Origin: Myxococcaceae bacterium
Lineage (GTDB): Bacteria; Myxococcota_A; Polyangia; Polyangiales; Ga0077539
NCBI GenBank assembly: GCA_028287085.1
Contig: JAQBQI010000500.1
Coordinates: 1-36,402, forward strand
Length of the DNA stretch: 36,402 nucleotides
Reading direction: 5' to 3'
Part shown: positions 1 through 8,023 of the stretch, one piece after another
Position numbering within the stretch: position 1 is the first letter of the stretch
Layout of the letters: each line of letters begins with the position of its first letter
Made by a program: the position numbers and the translations under genes
Notes under the pieces: model-generated
What the model was told of the DNA's origin: nothing
What the model saw: only the letters and a program-made list of their open reading frames with translations
The model's database searches: none

Positions 1-552
1 GCCGTCGCGCGCCTCTGGCGCACGGCGGACGACGAGTTCGAAGCGGACGCCCTCGCTCTCCTGACGGCGGTCGCGCGCGCCGACCGTGACTTCGAGCCCC
101 GCATCGCCGCCCGCGGTTGGCTGGCGACGATGGAGACCGACCCGATTGAACCCGGCGACGTCGAGGTGCTCGCGTTCAGGGCCAGCTCCGCGCGCGTGCC
201 ACGCACCATCGAGGTGCTCACGACCCACACGCTGGTCGACCTCGTCTCCGCCGTCGTGACCGTGTTCTCCTGGGACCACGACCACCTCTGGGCGCTCACG
301 CTGAGCACCGAGTTCGAGCAGGAGGACTTCTACGTCTCGCCCGAGGGCGATCCGTGGGAGGTCGACGACGGCCCCGCGGCCGCGACGCTCGGAGTTCTGG
401 GCATCCCCGTCGGCCACTGCTTCGAGCTCGTCTACGACCTCGGTCGACGGCACCGCGTCGCCCTCCAGCGGGTCGCCACCGCGCCGAAGCCGAAGCCGCG
501 CGCGAAGTACCCGCGGGTCGCGGTCACGGCCGGCAAGCCCTCGACGCGATAG
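1..552 (+). CDS. pRiA4b ORF-3-like protein, 5'-truncated by window edge
   Basis: The frame is open from base 1, so the N-terminus lies outside the window; the first ATG at 130 is probably internal. The visible C-terminal 183 residues carry two stretches typical of the plasmid pRiA4b ORF-3-like fold: DHDHLWAL in the middle, and FELVYDLGRRHRVALQRV near the end. In this family the second stretch usually reads as an aromatic-Tyr-Asp-(Phe/Leu)-Gly strand. The tail is Lys/Pro-rich (APKPKPRAKYPR). No biochemical activity is established for the family; its members are common on plasmids and mobile islands. Base composition is high-GC like the rest of the host-type DNA, unlike the element that starts at 814. 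The antisense frame over its last 120 bases is only the run-on tail of the integrase ORF. Confidence 0.6.
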   Translation, partial: AVARLWRTADDEFEADALALLTAVARADRDFEPRIAARGWLATMETDPIEPGDVEVLAFRASSARVPRTIEVLTTHTLVDLVSAVVTVFSWDHDHLWALTLSTEFEQEDFYVSPEGDPWEVDDGPAAATLGVLGIPVGHCFELVYDLGRRHRVALQRVATAPKPKPRAKYPRVAVTAGKPSTR

Positions 553-2096
553 TACGGGAGGCGTACGATGTTCCAACGAAGTGCGGGGACGTCGCGACGG
601 CGTGGTTCCGATCGCGACTCAGCCGCAGCTCCGAGCTCCTGCGCTACGACCTGACCCACGCCGAGGGCGAGGACCCGGCGCTCTTCCTGTCCGGCAGAAC
701 GTCCCGCAGGACCTCCACGCGGTGTCACCGGTGTGTCAGACACAGGGGACGCAGCCGGGCTATTTGGGCGACCCGCCCCCCGGCGTCGATCGCTCAAATT
801 CGCTTGTTTTCCAGTGCCCAGAGACGGAGTCGAACCGCCGACACGGGGATTTTCAAGGCAATTACGCGCAGTTACGATCATATTCCCTCGGGAATCTTCG
901 GCACTGTTTTCCGAGGGCTGCCCCAATTGACCGTCAGCGTGTCCCTTTAGTGTCCCCCGGTTTCCGTCGCCGAAGACGAGTCCTCTTCTCAACTCTCCGA
1001 GTTCAGGGTCACCTGGAGGTGGTGATGCCAAACCGTCTCTGAGCTCCGAAGCCTGAAAAGTGGAAGCGATGCGTGCTTCAAGGGTCTGAGCAGCCAGCTT
1101 TCCATACACTAGCTCAACCATTCTCGTAGTTCTGTGCCCCATAATCGGGGAGATAAGCTCCAGGGGAACAGAGTCTCTCCGCATCCACTGGGCAAAGGTA
1201 CGGCGCAGGTCGTTAGGGCTACAAGGAGCGATCCCTGCGGCTTTGCAGGAGCCATTCAGGTCCCTAAACCTGTTTCCGTCCAGCCAAGGACCGAATAGCA
1301 GCCCATCCTTTCCCTCGGCGTGACGCAAGGCATACGTCAACAGATTGAACTGCCATTTGGCAACGATGGGAACCACCCTGCGTGCATCGGAGGTCTTTGT
1401 TCCTGGAAGATGGACCTGCCAGCGAACCTGATCAACGTGCGCCCAGCGGGTAGAATGGGCTTCACTGAGCCTCGCTCCGGTCGCAACGATGAATGCCACA
1501 AGGGCTGCACGATCCGGAATCAGTTCCCCAAGCAAGCCGTGGAGTTCTTCGTGGCTGAGACTACGGCTCCTGGGTCTATACTCCGAGGAAAAGCCAACTG
1601 GGAATACTCGATCAATCTCCCCGTTCCACATTCCAGAGCGCTTGGCCAGCTTGACCGCACATCTGAGCGTGACGATCTCCTTGAAGACCGTGGTATCCTT
1701 TCGTCCCAGCTTCCTTCTTCCGTCGATGTAGTCGTCGATAACCTTGCCGCACAAGTCCCTGAGAAGAAGGTCCTTTCCGAGAGCAGCCTCCAGAACCTTC
1801 CTCTTGCTGTTGTAGCAGCCAACAGTTGCAGAACTCGTCTTCCCCGAGCGAACTCTGCCCGCTCTGTCCTTCAAGAGAAGGTCGAGCGCCTGAGATAGTG
1901 TTGCAGTGGCCTGGAGGTGTTTCTCGGGATACTCAGCCCGTTCCACAGCCTCACGCTCCATCTTGATAGCCAAAATCTCCGCCGTCTTACGGTCAGTAGT
2001 ATTGGCACAGCGCTTGATGCGCTTCTTTTGCTCACCAGACCTAACCCAATACCAGAAATACCAGTTGGGGTTGCCTTTCTTCTTGAAGAGTTTCAC
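432..2096 (-). CDS. int: Tyrosine recombinase (integrase) reading through the attachment core
   Basis: Site-specific recombinase that would integrate and excise the element. The N-terminal 60 residues are basic and aromatic (arm-binding type), a SAM-like core-binding region covers about 65-160, and the catalytic domain about 175-345. Visible catalytic residues are R209 in ATGARLSEA, K234 in GTKTSDARR, N295 and R298 in SPNDLRRTF (Asn replaces the usual His), H321 in MGHRTTRM and nucleophile Y331. The start is a GTG with a weak ribosome site, 13 bases after the stop of the small upstream gene, so the two are probably co-transcribed. Oddity: there is no stop codon between Y331 and the core. The frame passes through the 44-bp core (residues 414-428) and ends at 432 inside flanking DNA, giving 554 residues. 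In the excised circle the same frame would stop at the TAG at 11366-11368, giving 449 residues. The tail beyond about 350 is probably not part of the fold. Confidence 0.9.
   Translation of the reverse strand: MKLFKKKGNPNWYFWYWVRSGEQKKRIKRCANTTDRKTAEILAIKMEREAVERAEYPEKHLQATATLSQALDLLLKDRAGRVRSGKTSSATVGCYNSKRKVLEAALGKDLLLRDLCGKVIDDYIDGRRKLGRKDTTVFKEIVTLRCAVKLAKRSGMWNGEIDRVFPVGFSSEYRPRSRSLSHEELHGLLGELIPDRAALVAFIVATGARLSEAHSTRWAHVDQVRWQVHLPGTKTSDARRVVPIVAKWQFNLLTYALRHAEGKDGLLFGPWLDGNRFRDLNGSCKAAGIAPCSPNDLRRTFAQWMRRDSVPLELISPIMGHRTTRMVELVYGKLAAQTLEARIASTFQASELRDGLASPPPGDPELGELRRGLVFGDGNRGTLKGHADGQLGQPSENSAEDSRGNMIVTARNCLENPRVGGSTPSLGTGKQANLSDRRRGAGRPNSPAASPVSDTPVTPRGGPAGRSAGQEERRVLALGVGQVVAQELGAAAESRSEPRRRDVPALRWNIVRLPYYRVEGLPAVTATRGYFARGFGFGAVATRWRATRCRRPRS
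814..857 (-). repeat. Left attachment core: 3' half of tRNA-Phe
   Basis: The 44 bases match 11433-11476 exactly. On the minus strand the segment starts in the anticodon loop and ends two bases past the acceptor stem (CTGGGCAC). The next bases are TGG, so no CCA is encoded here. The 5' half of the tRNA is absent next to it. The whole core is translated as residues 414-428 of the integrase reading frame. Crossover in an anticodon loop is a known class of integrase target. Confidence 0.92.
940..960. repeat. Putative integrase arm-type site, left end
   Basis: The sequence TGTCCCTTTAGTGTCCCCCG lies 83 bases inside the left core. A copy in the same direction at 11346-11366 matches 17 of 21 positions. 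Both hold two GTCCC units and lie at a similar distance from their cores, as expected of arm sites bound by the integrase N-terminus. Function is inferred. Confidence 0.4.
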
Positions 2097-2109
2097 TGCC
2101 TGACCGCTC

Positions 2110-2430
2110 TCAGCCGACCACAGATGTACCGAAGAGCCGATCGAGCACCTCCGAGCGAACTTCCTTCTGCGGCTGAGGCTTCTGCCCGCCCTTGAGGTAC
2201 TTCTCCACCTCCTCCACAGTTACACCTGCGTTGCTCAGGATGGGACCGAGGGACTGGGCCAGGAGCACCGAGATACGAGTCCCCTGAAGCTTGGAGGTGG
2301 CATGGAGCACCTTCCAGACCGTAGAGGGCAAGGCGACGCTAACCTGCTCGCCGTCTCCCCGAGCCTTGCGAACGGTCTTCTGGGTCGAAACCTTCGTAGC
2401 AGCCTTCGTATCCGTGGTGCTCTTCGCCAT
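2110..2430 (-). CDS. Small ribbon-helix-helix-like DNA-binding protein, integrase partner
   Basis: A 106-residue protein with a Lys/Thr-rich N-terminus (MAKSTTDTKAATKV), then a segment from about residue 29 (QVSVALPSTVWKVLHATSK) that looks like the beta strand and first helix of a ribbon-helix-helix fold, and a second helix (ISVLLAQSLGPIL). The C-terminal third is charged. The ATG is preceded by GGGAGG at good spacing. It lies 13 bases upstream of the integrase start, so one transcript is likely. In that position it could be a directionality factor or an autorepressor; the 12-bp inverted repeat just upstream (2444-2506) would suit an operator. No close family is recognised, so the fold call is moderate and the role is inference. 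Confidence 0.65.
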   Translation of the reverse strand: MAKSTTDTKAATKVSTQKTVRKARGDGEQVSVALPSTVWKVLHATSKLQGTRISVLLAQSLGPILSNAGVTVEEVEKYLKGGQKPQPQKEVRSEVLDRLFGTSVVG

Positions 2431-2443
2431 GATCAGCCTCCCT

Positions 2444-2506
2444 TGGTTGTTTCGTAGTGCCGTGCAAGAGGCTCATTCCCCTCACACAGCAACAACGAAA
2501 CAACCA
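2444..2506 (-). promoter_or_regulatory. 12-bp inverted repeat upstream of the integrase operon
   Basis: TGGTTGTTTCGT at 2444-2455 and its exact reverse complement at 2495-2506, 39 bases apart, sit immediately upstream of the ribosome site of the small DNA-binding gene. The AT-rich stretch beyond it contains several ACAAC units. This suits an operator/promoter controlling the 2430-to-432 transcription unit, but no clear -35/-10 pair was identified. Confidence 0.5.
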
Positions 2507-2639
2507 TACAACATTCATTGAGCGAATACAACAGGTAAGGCAGGAGAATACATAGATCTTCGAGCATCGTGTCATCACGAAGGTTTCAGCCACAGACGGG
2601 CCAACTGTGACCCCAAAGCCCATACTGAAGGGCGTTTGC

Positions 2640-4595
2640 TCAAAGCGCAGCGAACTGCCTTTCAATGTCGAGCCTGGACCTCTCCTCTTGCTCGGCTGAA
2701 GTCTCTCCAAGAGCATTCGTCCACAGTCGATCACGTTCCAATTGCTGCGGAGAACGAGTCACAGGACGAAGCAACCGCTCCCGAGCCTCTCTCAACGCCT
2801 CCGTGGTCCTCGCAACCCTCTCCCCCAGGTCCGACACCTTCTCGTAAGCCTCCTCTGTGGCAGGAGGGGACTCTCCCGGAACCAGAGCAGCTTCCGTGTC
2901 GTTTGCGGGCGCTACTGAGGCGGTGGGAGGGCTCGGGAAGTGATGCTGAACGGGGGTTGAGCTCCCCTTGATCCGTGCGTATTCGTCCTGAAGAACCCGG
3001 ATCTGACGAAAAACATAGGCTTTTGGCAGGGGAATGCTCTGAATATTCCTGGGGAGCGAGTTGACGCTCACGTTCCAGTATCTTCGCTGGACGCCATCGA
3101 TCTTCCTCCGACTAACAGAAAATCCCTCCGCTCGAAGTACGTCAGCAACAACGTTTGGATCGATCTTCTTCTTGAACTTCCATCCACAGAGATTCTCCAG
3201 CATTTGCTGGTAAGCATCTGCGATCTCACTGAGGCTGGCTTCGTACCCATTGCTCTTCTCCAGGGGACCCATGAAGGCGTCTTCTTCTGGAGTTGGCTCA
3301 TACTCTTCACCCGCGGACAGTCTTCGCTTGGTCGTCTTCTGCGCTTGAAACTTCGAAGCACTTTTGACAATGGTCTCGATCTCAGCGTTGGAAAACGACT
3401 TTGGTGCCTCCATAGAGCTCGCTCGCAATCTATCCAGGAATCTCCCAATACCGTCCTTCTCGTAAGCTCGGTGAACCCGAAGGTAGCAGGCAATCCTATA
3501 GGCGGCTCTGTTGCGACAGCCAGAAGGCACACAGAAAGGAATATCGTTCTCCGTCCATTCCACCATCTTCTTGGCGGCGCCTCTCTGCACACACCAGAAG
3601 GCTGACTCGGGCACCGATGCCTTACCCTCAGCCCTGGGCAGGGTGACACCTAAATCAGGGGAGGGGGAGAAGGAATAAGCAACACCTCTCTCTTGAACAG
3701 AAGAGACAGGAGAAGAAAAGGATGAGGAAAGAATCCTTGTCTCCATCTCCTTACCAAGAAAGCCTATCTCATCCGAATAGCAGTGAGAATCTCTTGCAAA
3801 TCCGTAGGTCCCCTTAGCCCCCCTCGACCCAGGAATCACTCCCTGTCCACCTTTGCCACGAGTATCCACACAATGCATGAATCTGACCGTATTAGCGATC
3901 TCCACCGCTGAAAGGTAGTAAAGATGGAGGCCGCCGCTCTGGGTCTTCACCACCACAGTCTTCTGCGCCTCCAATTCTCGCAAGATGCTCCACTGTCTCC
4001 ATGGATCGTCCGTGTCTAGGTCAACGATCACAAGATAGACTGGCTTCTCACCTTCGAAGCCCAGGAGCCCCGTCTTGACCCCAACGTTGATCCCACAGCC
4101 CCAGAAATACAGCCAATCTGCCAAGACAAAGACGCTGGCGGTTCCCTTCTCGGAACTGGTCCAGTCCAGAATTCTGGGGTGCTTCCCCGGCTTCTCGCAC
4201 CTTATTCTTCCTCTACATGTACAGACACCATCGGAATCCACCCCATAAAGAGGGATCAGCCTGATGTTCGGATGAATATCTAGGATAGGCTTCAGGTTCT
4301 CGGCCATGGCTACCAGCGACAATAGAACTCTCTCTGCATCTACAAGAGTTGGCGAGGGAACCTTGCCCCTTGGGTTCCAGGCAAGGCTCCCATGACTCTT
4401 CAGCAGTCGGGAGAGCAGTTGCTCTGCCGTAACGCTTCGAACCTGATCCAATCGAACATCTTGAAAGCCAGCTTCCATGAATTCCTCCAGTACAAGTGGC
4501 GCCCTGCGGCGCCGTACCAGAGCATGACATCTAGCCGCCTCACCTTGAACCCAATTTCCCCAGTCTTCTTCGGCAGATGGGAAGGCATGGTTCAC
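2640..4595 (-). CDS. PrimPol-type bifunctional DNA primase/polymerase
   Basis: A 651-residue replication protein. The N-terminal 100 residues are unassigned. A Cys/His cluster follows at 125-139 (CTCRGRIRCEKPGKHP), as in many PrimPol proteins. The archaeo-eukaryotic primase core shows the metal-binding acidic motif VIVDLDTDD (D192, D194), the basic motif SGGLHLYY (220-227) and VDTRGKGGQGVIPGS (243-257). Residues about 345-425 look like a primase C-terminal helical domain, and the C-terminal 100 residues are charged and coiled. No helicase Walker motifs are present in this protein or elsewhere in the element, so unwinding would have to come from the host. Such proteins start replication of plasmids, satellites and integrative elements. 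The start is a GTG after a GGGGGG run. It stands alone on the minus strand with gaps on both sides. Confidence 0.87.
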   Translation of the reverse strand: MNHAFPSAEEDWGNWVQGEAARCHALVRRRRAPLVLEEFMEAGFQDVRLDQVRSVTAEQLLSRLLKSHGSLAWNPRGKVPSPTLVDAERVLLSLVAMAENLKPILDIHPNIRLIPLYGVDSDGVCTCRGRIRCEKPGKHPRILDWTSSEKGTASVFVLADWLYFWGCGINVGVKTGLLGFEGEKPVYLVIVDLDTDDPWRQWSILRELEAQKTVVVKTQSGGLHLYYLSAVEIANTVRFMHCVDTRGKGGQGVIPGSRGAKGTYGFARDSHCYSDEIGFLGKEMETRILSSSFSSPVSSVQERGVAYSFSPSPDLGVTLPRAEGKASVPESAFWCVQRGAAKKMVEWTENDIPFCVPSGCRNRAAYRIACYLRVHRAYEKDGIGRFLDRLRASSMEAPKSFSNAEIETIVKSASKFQAQKTTKRRLSAGEEYEPTPEEDAFMGPLEKSNGYEASLSEIADAYQQMLENLCGWKFKKKIDPNVVADVLRAEGFSVSRRKIDGVQRRYWNVSVNSLPRNIQSIPLPKAYVFRQIRVLQDEYARIKGSSTPVQHHFPSPPTASVAPANDTEAALVPGESPPATEEAYEKVSDLGERVARTTEALREARERLLRPVTRSPQQLERDRLWTNALGETSAEQEERSRLDIERQFAAL

Positions 4596-5003
4596 CTACA
4601 CCCCCCATTGTACCTTCCGCTAGACTGACTCTGAACCCCATTTGCAGATTTCTGTCCCACAGACCGATCGAGACGTAGAAACCTCTACGTTTCAAGGACT
4701 TTGGCGTCGCAAGGAGAGGTGGGGCGAGCCCTTCAGATAGACCACCCTTTCCCCGGCCCTCGTTCCAACCATCCGTCAGGAACACAGCTCAACGCATCCT
4801 ACGGACCAAAATCTTCGAATTTTGTCAAATGACGAGTCTTTTTGCGGTCGGCAACGACGGTGGAACGTCGTAGCCAACCCGAGCAGGTTCATGCCTCTTG
4901 GAGAGAGAACGAAGATCAACTCCAGTAAAGGTCAGACTCCAAAGCATTCATCACTTCAATGATCCGGGCCAAGGATGGTGAGTTTGAGCGTTTGTGGAAT
5001 ACG
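4596..5003. other. Intergenic region upstream of the primase gene, with an AT-rich hairpin
   Basis: About 400 bases with no convincing gene. A short antisense frame reaching into the primase start shows no recognisable features. It contains a hairpin at 4807-4824 (CAAAAT, six-base loop, ATTTTG) next to an AT-rich tract, the most AT-rich spot here. Its place just upstream of a PrimPol gene makes it a possible replication origin or promoter zone, but no iterons were found. Confidence 0.35.
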
Positions 5004-5360
5004 CTACTTGGCTAGGCGAACCAGAAGCACTTCTCCAGCATGACGACCGAGAAGCCACTCAGTCAGTCGAATCTCTTGTTCCATAGAGGGATCTTGGGCA
5101 ATGAACGATTCAGAAATCCCATCCCACATGCCTTCAAAGAAATCGAGGCCGTCGAACCCGTTGTTCTTCAGGTCTTCAGTGATCGGCTCTAGCTCTTGGT
5201 GGCTCATTGTGCAGACCGCTGCGATCTGGTCCTTCCGCAAGCAGGAGAATCGAGATGCAAACTCCTCGAATCCACCTGGATACGAACGAACCGAGAACGC
5301 ATCCAATCTCACAATGAGGAAGCAGAACATGACCTTGATTTCATCGCCATTGGGTGTCAT
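5004..5360 (-). CDS. Hypothetical acidic 118-residue protein
   Basis: The protein is not recognised. It starts MTPNGDEIK and has a hydrophobic stretch near the start (VMFCFLIVRLDAF), too short and interrupted for a sure membrane segment. The rest is mixed and acidic (ELEPITEDLKNNGFDGLDF, then EQEIRLTEWLLGRH). No catalytic motif stands out. Composition matches the element rather than the flanks. The ATG at 5360 has only a weak ribosome site, so the exact start is unsure. Its neighbours are the primase downstream and the membrane-protein gene upstream on the same strand, with gaps on both sides that argue against tight coupling. Confidence 0.5.
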   Translation of the reverse strand: MTPNGDEIKVMFCFLIVRLDAFSVRSYPGGFEEFASRFSCLRKDQIAAVCTMSHQELEPITEDLKNNGFDGLDFFEGMWDGISESFIAQDPSMEQEIRLTEWLLGRHAGEVLLVRLAK

Positions 5361-5663
5361 GGAACCTATGATGCATCATTGGTGTTCGGTTGTGCTCCAA
5401 GGCGGACAGTTCTTCAGACCGCTACGTCCTCCACTCTCGGCCTAGAAGACCTAACGAGAGCCCCGTAGTGCTCCAACAGGGGCTTCCGTACCCACCTAGG
5501 GGGGAGCCGCTGCCAACATCACCAGACCCCCCTACTCCCTTCTGAGAGGGTCAGACCCCAAAGCGTACAAAGGAACCAAAATTCCAGGGGAGGGAGGCTC
5601 CTCCCAGTTCTGGTCTCAGTTTCAAAAATTCTGGATGGGAGAAATTGACGGCTACAGCGGACT
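5361..5663. other. Intergenic region without a supported gene
   Basis: About 300 bases of the element between two minus-strand genes. It holds a short hairpin (AGCCCC at 5459-5464 and GGGGCT at 5479-5484, 14-base loop) without a clear T tract, so it is at best a weak terminator for the 7602-to-5664 unit. Nothing else was seen. Confidence 0.3.
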
Positions 5664-5969
5664 CTACCGCCGGGAACGGTGTCTCCGGGCGCTGCCATGA
5701 GAATTCGCAGGGGATCTAGAGTTCGACGGGGATGGTTGAACGGCTGGAAAGACAGAACTTGTTCCGGCATCCTGTCCCTCTCTGGTCGGTTCAGAGGGCT
5801 CGGAAGGCCGAGATCTTTCCGCTGGGAATTCACCGAAGAGGTTCCCATGCACCCATGAACTGCATGTGCAGACCCCAATCGATCCAACAACGATGATGAA
5901 GGTGAGGCATCCGAAAACGGACCCACAACCATCGGGAAGGTTGAATCCCACCATCTTGTAATGGCTCAA
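5664..5969 (-). CDS. Small single-pass membrane protein
   Basis: A 101-residue protein with one hydrophobic segment near residues 19-36 (VFGCLTFIIVVGSIGVCTCS) followed by a long polar Ser/Pro/Arg-rich tail (RPSEPSEPTREGQ). The TTG start at 5969 is favoured because GGAG lies six bases upstream; the ATG at 5954 has no such site. It follows the lipoprotein gene by 13 bases, so the two are probably co-transcribed and may act together at the envelope. No family is recognised. The disordered tail and small size leave some chance that this is not a real gene. Confidence 0.5.
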   Translation of the reverse strand: MSHYKMVGFNLPDGCGSVFGCLTFIIVVGSIGVCTCSSWVHGNLFGEFPAERSRPSEPSEPTREGQDAGTSSVFPAVQPSPSNSRSPANSHGSARRHRSRR

Positions 5970-5982
5970 GGTCTTCTCCGTC

Positions 5983-7602
5983 CTACAGTCCCAGGATGTC
6001 TCCCAAGTCCGGCCCTGGCCTTGGGTTCCTCGGCCGGGCCCGGTGGTGATGCCTCGGCCTCCCTACTGCATCAATAGCGGCTCCCGAGGAGGCAGCCCCA
6101 GCGTCCACCCCAGGGCCTCCAGCGTCCGTAGAAGCAGATGGAGCTGCTGGCGGAGGTGTTGGTTCCTGCCTTCTCGGGCTGCCAGCGAGGTCTACCTCAA
6201 GAACGGCTCTGGGCCGTGGCAGTCCTCCAAAGTCATCCTGCCACCATCCCGGAAGGTTATCCGCAGGCACATAGATCAGCTTGTAGCCGACCGGCAGGGG
6301 GCCTTGCGGCAGTGGTTGCGGCAACAGGAACGTGCATGAGCCATCTGTCGGTTGATTCGGCCTCGGATGTGGCCCGCCAGCCCTTGTCGGGACCAGTCGG
6401 TTGCCATCCGGGAATTGGAGCATAATCCCCTGCCCTGCAAACAGCCGCCGGTCACTGCACACGAACCTGACAATCCGCTCCGTCGTCAGAGCAGTCCATC
6501 GAACGGTCAGCCTGAGACCATTCCCGGAAAGTTCAGCCCCAGACACGGAAACGGTAATGGGCGTGATCGCCCGTCGTGCATCATGTCCGAAGTAGCGTCG
6601 GATTCCGATGAAGGTGTTTCCGCCCGAGCTCCAGACCAGTGGGAATGTTACCTCTTGCCCAAGTTGGGTGACCACCGGATAGACCGTTGCCGGAGGTGGC
6701 GGAAGTGAACATCCAGCCCTCGGCGTCTCTGCGACTGTGATTCCAGCCAGCGGAACCGCGTCCCATTGCCAGTGTCCGGCCGTCTTGCGAAGAATTTGCT
6801 GACCATGAATACGAAGGAGGCTCCCGACTCCCAGATCCGCCAGAACTCCACCGGGAGCGACTGATTCCTGAGGCACTCGGATCTGGAACGATGAAAGACC
6901 TTCGCCTCCAAGGCACGTCACGACACCTGAACCGTTTTCGATAGCTGCACTCAGAGCAATGCAGTTCTGGTCTTGCTCAGGGTGAAGATTTTCAGCGTCT
7001 CGGAGGCGTCGAGTCAGTTCAGGCTCTTGTGGTTGACCATTCACAAGGTAGGGATTTCCACTTCCGGCGGGGGTTCTGACACGCCAGAAGTGGCTACACA
7101 TCCCGGCAGACCGATTGACACAGGATGCCTGTGAACCGGCGGTCTCCCAAAAGCCCCTGCGGCTGCCAGCGTTCCATCCCCAATCGCACCAACATCCGTA
7201 CGTTGCTGGAATGTCGACCATCCGAGTCTGCCAGTTAGTATCCCAGGTCCAAGCGATCGATGGATCAGAGTGGTCTGGTGAGACGTGTCCATCCATGAGG
7301 TGTTGCAGTGCGACCAGCAACCGTCCGGTGGCGTTTGCACTGGCCACACCCTCAGGAGAAAGACAGGGCGAAGCAATGATGCGTTCGGTAGCGGTACCAG
7401 CGTCCACCGAAGCACCTTCTCTCTGACGAGGGAGGCCGTGAACTGAAGAGTACGAGATCTCGGGAGTCCCTCGGGAGCCTCGACCAGCCCCCGTTTCGGG
7501 CTGATCGTGTCCAAGGGCATGACCGGCTTGCTTACATCCGCCTACTAAGACCCACACTAGAATTTGAGTGGCATGAAGTGTTCTTAGGCCATTGATATTC
7601 AT
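5983..7602 (-). CDS. Predicted lipoprotein, 539 residues, element cargo
   Basis: The start is placed at the ATG at 7602 because GGGAGA lies eight bases upstream and the protein then opens with a lipoprotein signal: a hydrophobic stretch ending VLVGGC with C23 as the lipidated residue. A frame 12 codons longer exists but would bury the signal. The mature part is Cys- and Trp-containing (YGCWCDWGWNAG), then has several beta-rich stretches such as TFPLVWSSGGNTFIGIRRYF, and ends in a Pro/Ala-rich low-complexity tail and a His/Arg/Pro-rich terminus. No enzyme motif is recognised. It is divergent from the XRE regulator gene (about 50 to 100 bases apart) and lies upstream of the small membrane protein. 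It may be a surface or exclusion-type function of the element; that is speculation. Confidence 0.75.
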   Translation of the reverse strand: MNINGLRTLHATQILVWVLVGGCKQAGHALGHDQPETGAGRGSRGTPEISYSSVHGLPRQREGASVDAGTATERIIASPCLSPEGVASANATGRLLVALQHLMDGHVSPDHSDPSIAWTWDTNWQTRMVDIPATYGCWCDWGWNAGSRRGFWETAGSQASCVNRSAGMCSHFWRVRTPAGSGNPYLVNGQPQEPELTRRLRDAENLHPEQDQNCIALSAAIENGSGVVTCLGGEGLSSFQIRVPQESVAPGGVLADLGVGSLLRIHGQQILRKTAGHWQWDAVPLAGITVAETPRAGCSLPPPPATVYPVVTQLGQEVTFPLVWSSGGNTFIGIRRYFGHDARRAITPITVSVSGAELSGNGLRLTVRWTALTTERIVRFVCSDRRLFAGQGIMLQFPDGNRLVPTRAGGPHPRPNQPTDGSCTFLLPQPLPQGPLPVGYKLIYVPADNLPGWWQDDFGGLPRPRAVLEVDLAGSPRRQEPTPPPAAPSASTDAGGPGVDAGAASSGAAIDAVGRPRHHHRARPRNPRPGPDLGDILGL

Positions 7603-7648
7603 CTGGAATCTCCCCTGTTTCCGGTAGAGAGGTCCCACAAAGCTCGAC

Positions 7649-8023
7649 TTGCGTCAAGATCTATGTTGGCTCAAGGCGCAAGTTTGTACTCCGCTACGGG
7701 TGAAGCGGACTCGCAGGAACCAAGAGGAAAGCCGGAGTTCGGAGGTATGGAAACGCCCCGATCTGGTTGCTCAGATCGAGCTAGAACAGAAGAGGCTTGG
7801 AGAACGCTTTCGAGAACTACGAACTCTTTGCAAACTGACCCAAGAGCAAGCCGCAGAGAAGGCAGGGCTTCATGTGACCCATCTCTCTCGGATTGAAGGA
7901 GGACTGGTGAATATCAGTTTTGGAACCCTTGTTTCTCTCGCAAGGTCGTACGAAGTTTCCCTTCGAGAGCTGTTTCCCGAATCCGCGGTCACATCTGCTG
8001 AAGAGAGCGCACTCAAACGCTGA
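7649..8023 (+). CDS. XRE-family helix-turn-helix transcriptional regulator
   Basis: Residues about 45-108 form a Cro/C1-type domain: LGERFRELRTLCKLTQEQ, AEKAGLHVTHLSRIEGG and FGTLVSLARSYEVSLREL match the five-helix pattern, with TQEQAAEKAG as helix 2 and VTHLSRIEGG as the recognition helix. The first 40 residues are basic and may not be translated. The longest start is a TTG at 7649; a GTG at 7700 is an alternative and neither has a strong ribosome site. It is divergent from the lipoprotein gene and 216 bases upstream of the HEPN-type gene on the same strand, so it is placed to regulate either or both. The family usually acts as a repressor of mobile-element or defence operons. Confidence 0.85.
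   Translation: MRQDLCWLKAQVCTPLRVKRTRRNQEESRSSEVWKRPDLVAQIELEQKRLGERFRELRTLCKLTQEQAAEKAGLHVTHLSRIEGGLVNISFGTLVSLARSYEVSLRELFPESAVTSAEESALKR

Noticed and set aside
4540-4785. 81-codon minus-strand frame upstream of the primase
   Set aside because: It overlaps the primase start in another frame and shows no motif or ribosome site.
5458-5485. Rho-independent terminator
   Set aside because: The 6-bp stem has a 14-base loop and no T tract on either strand.
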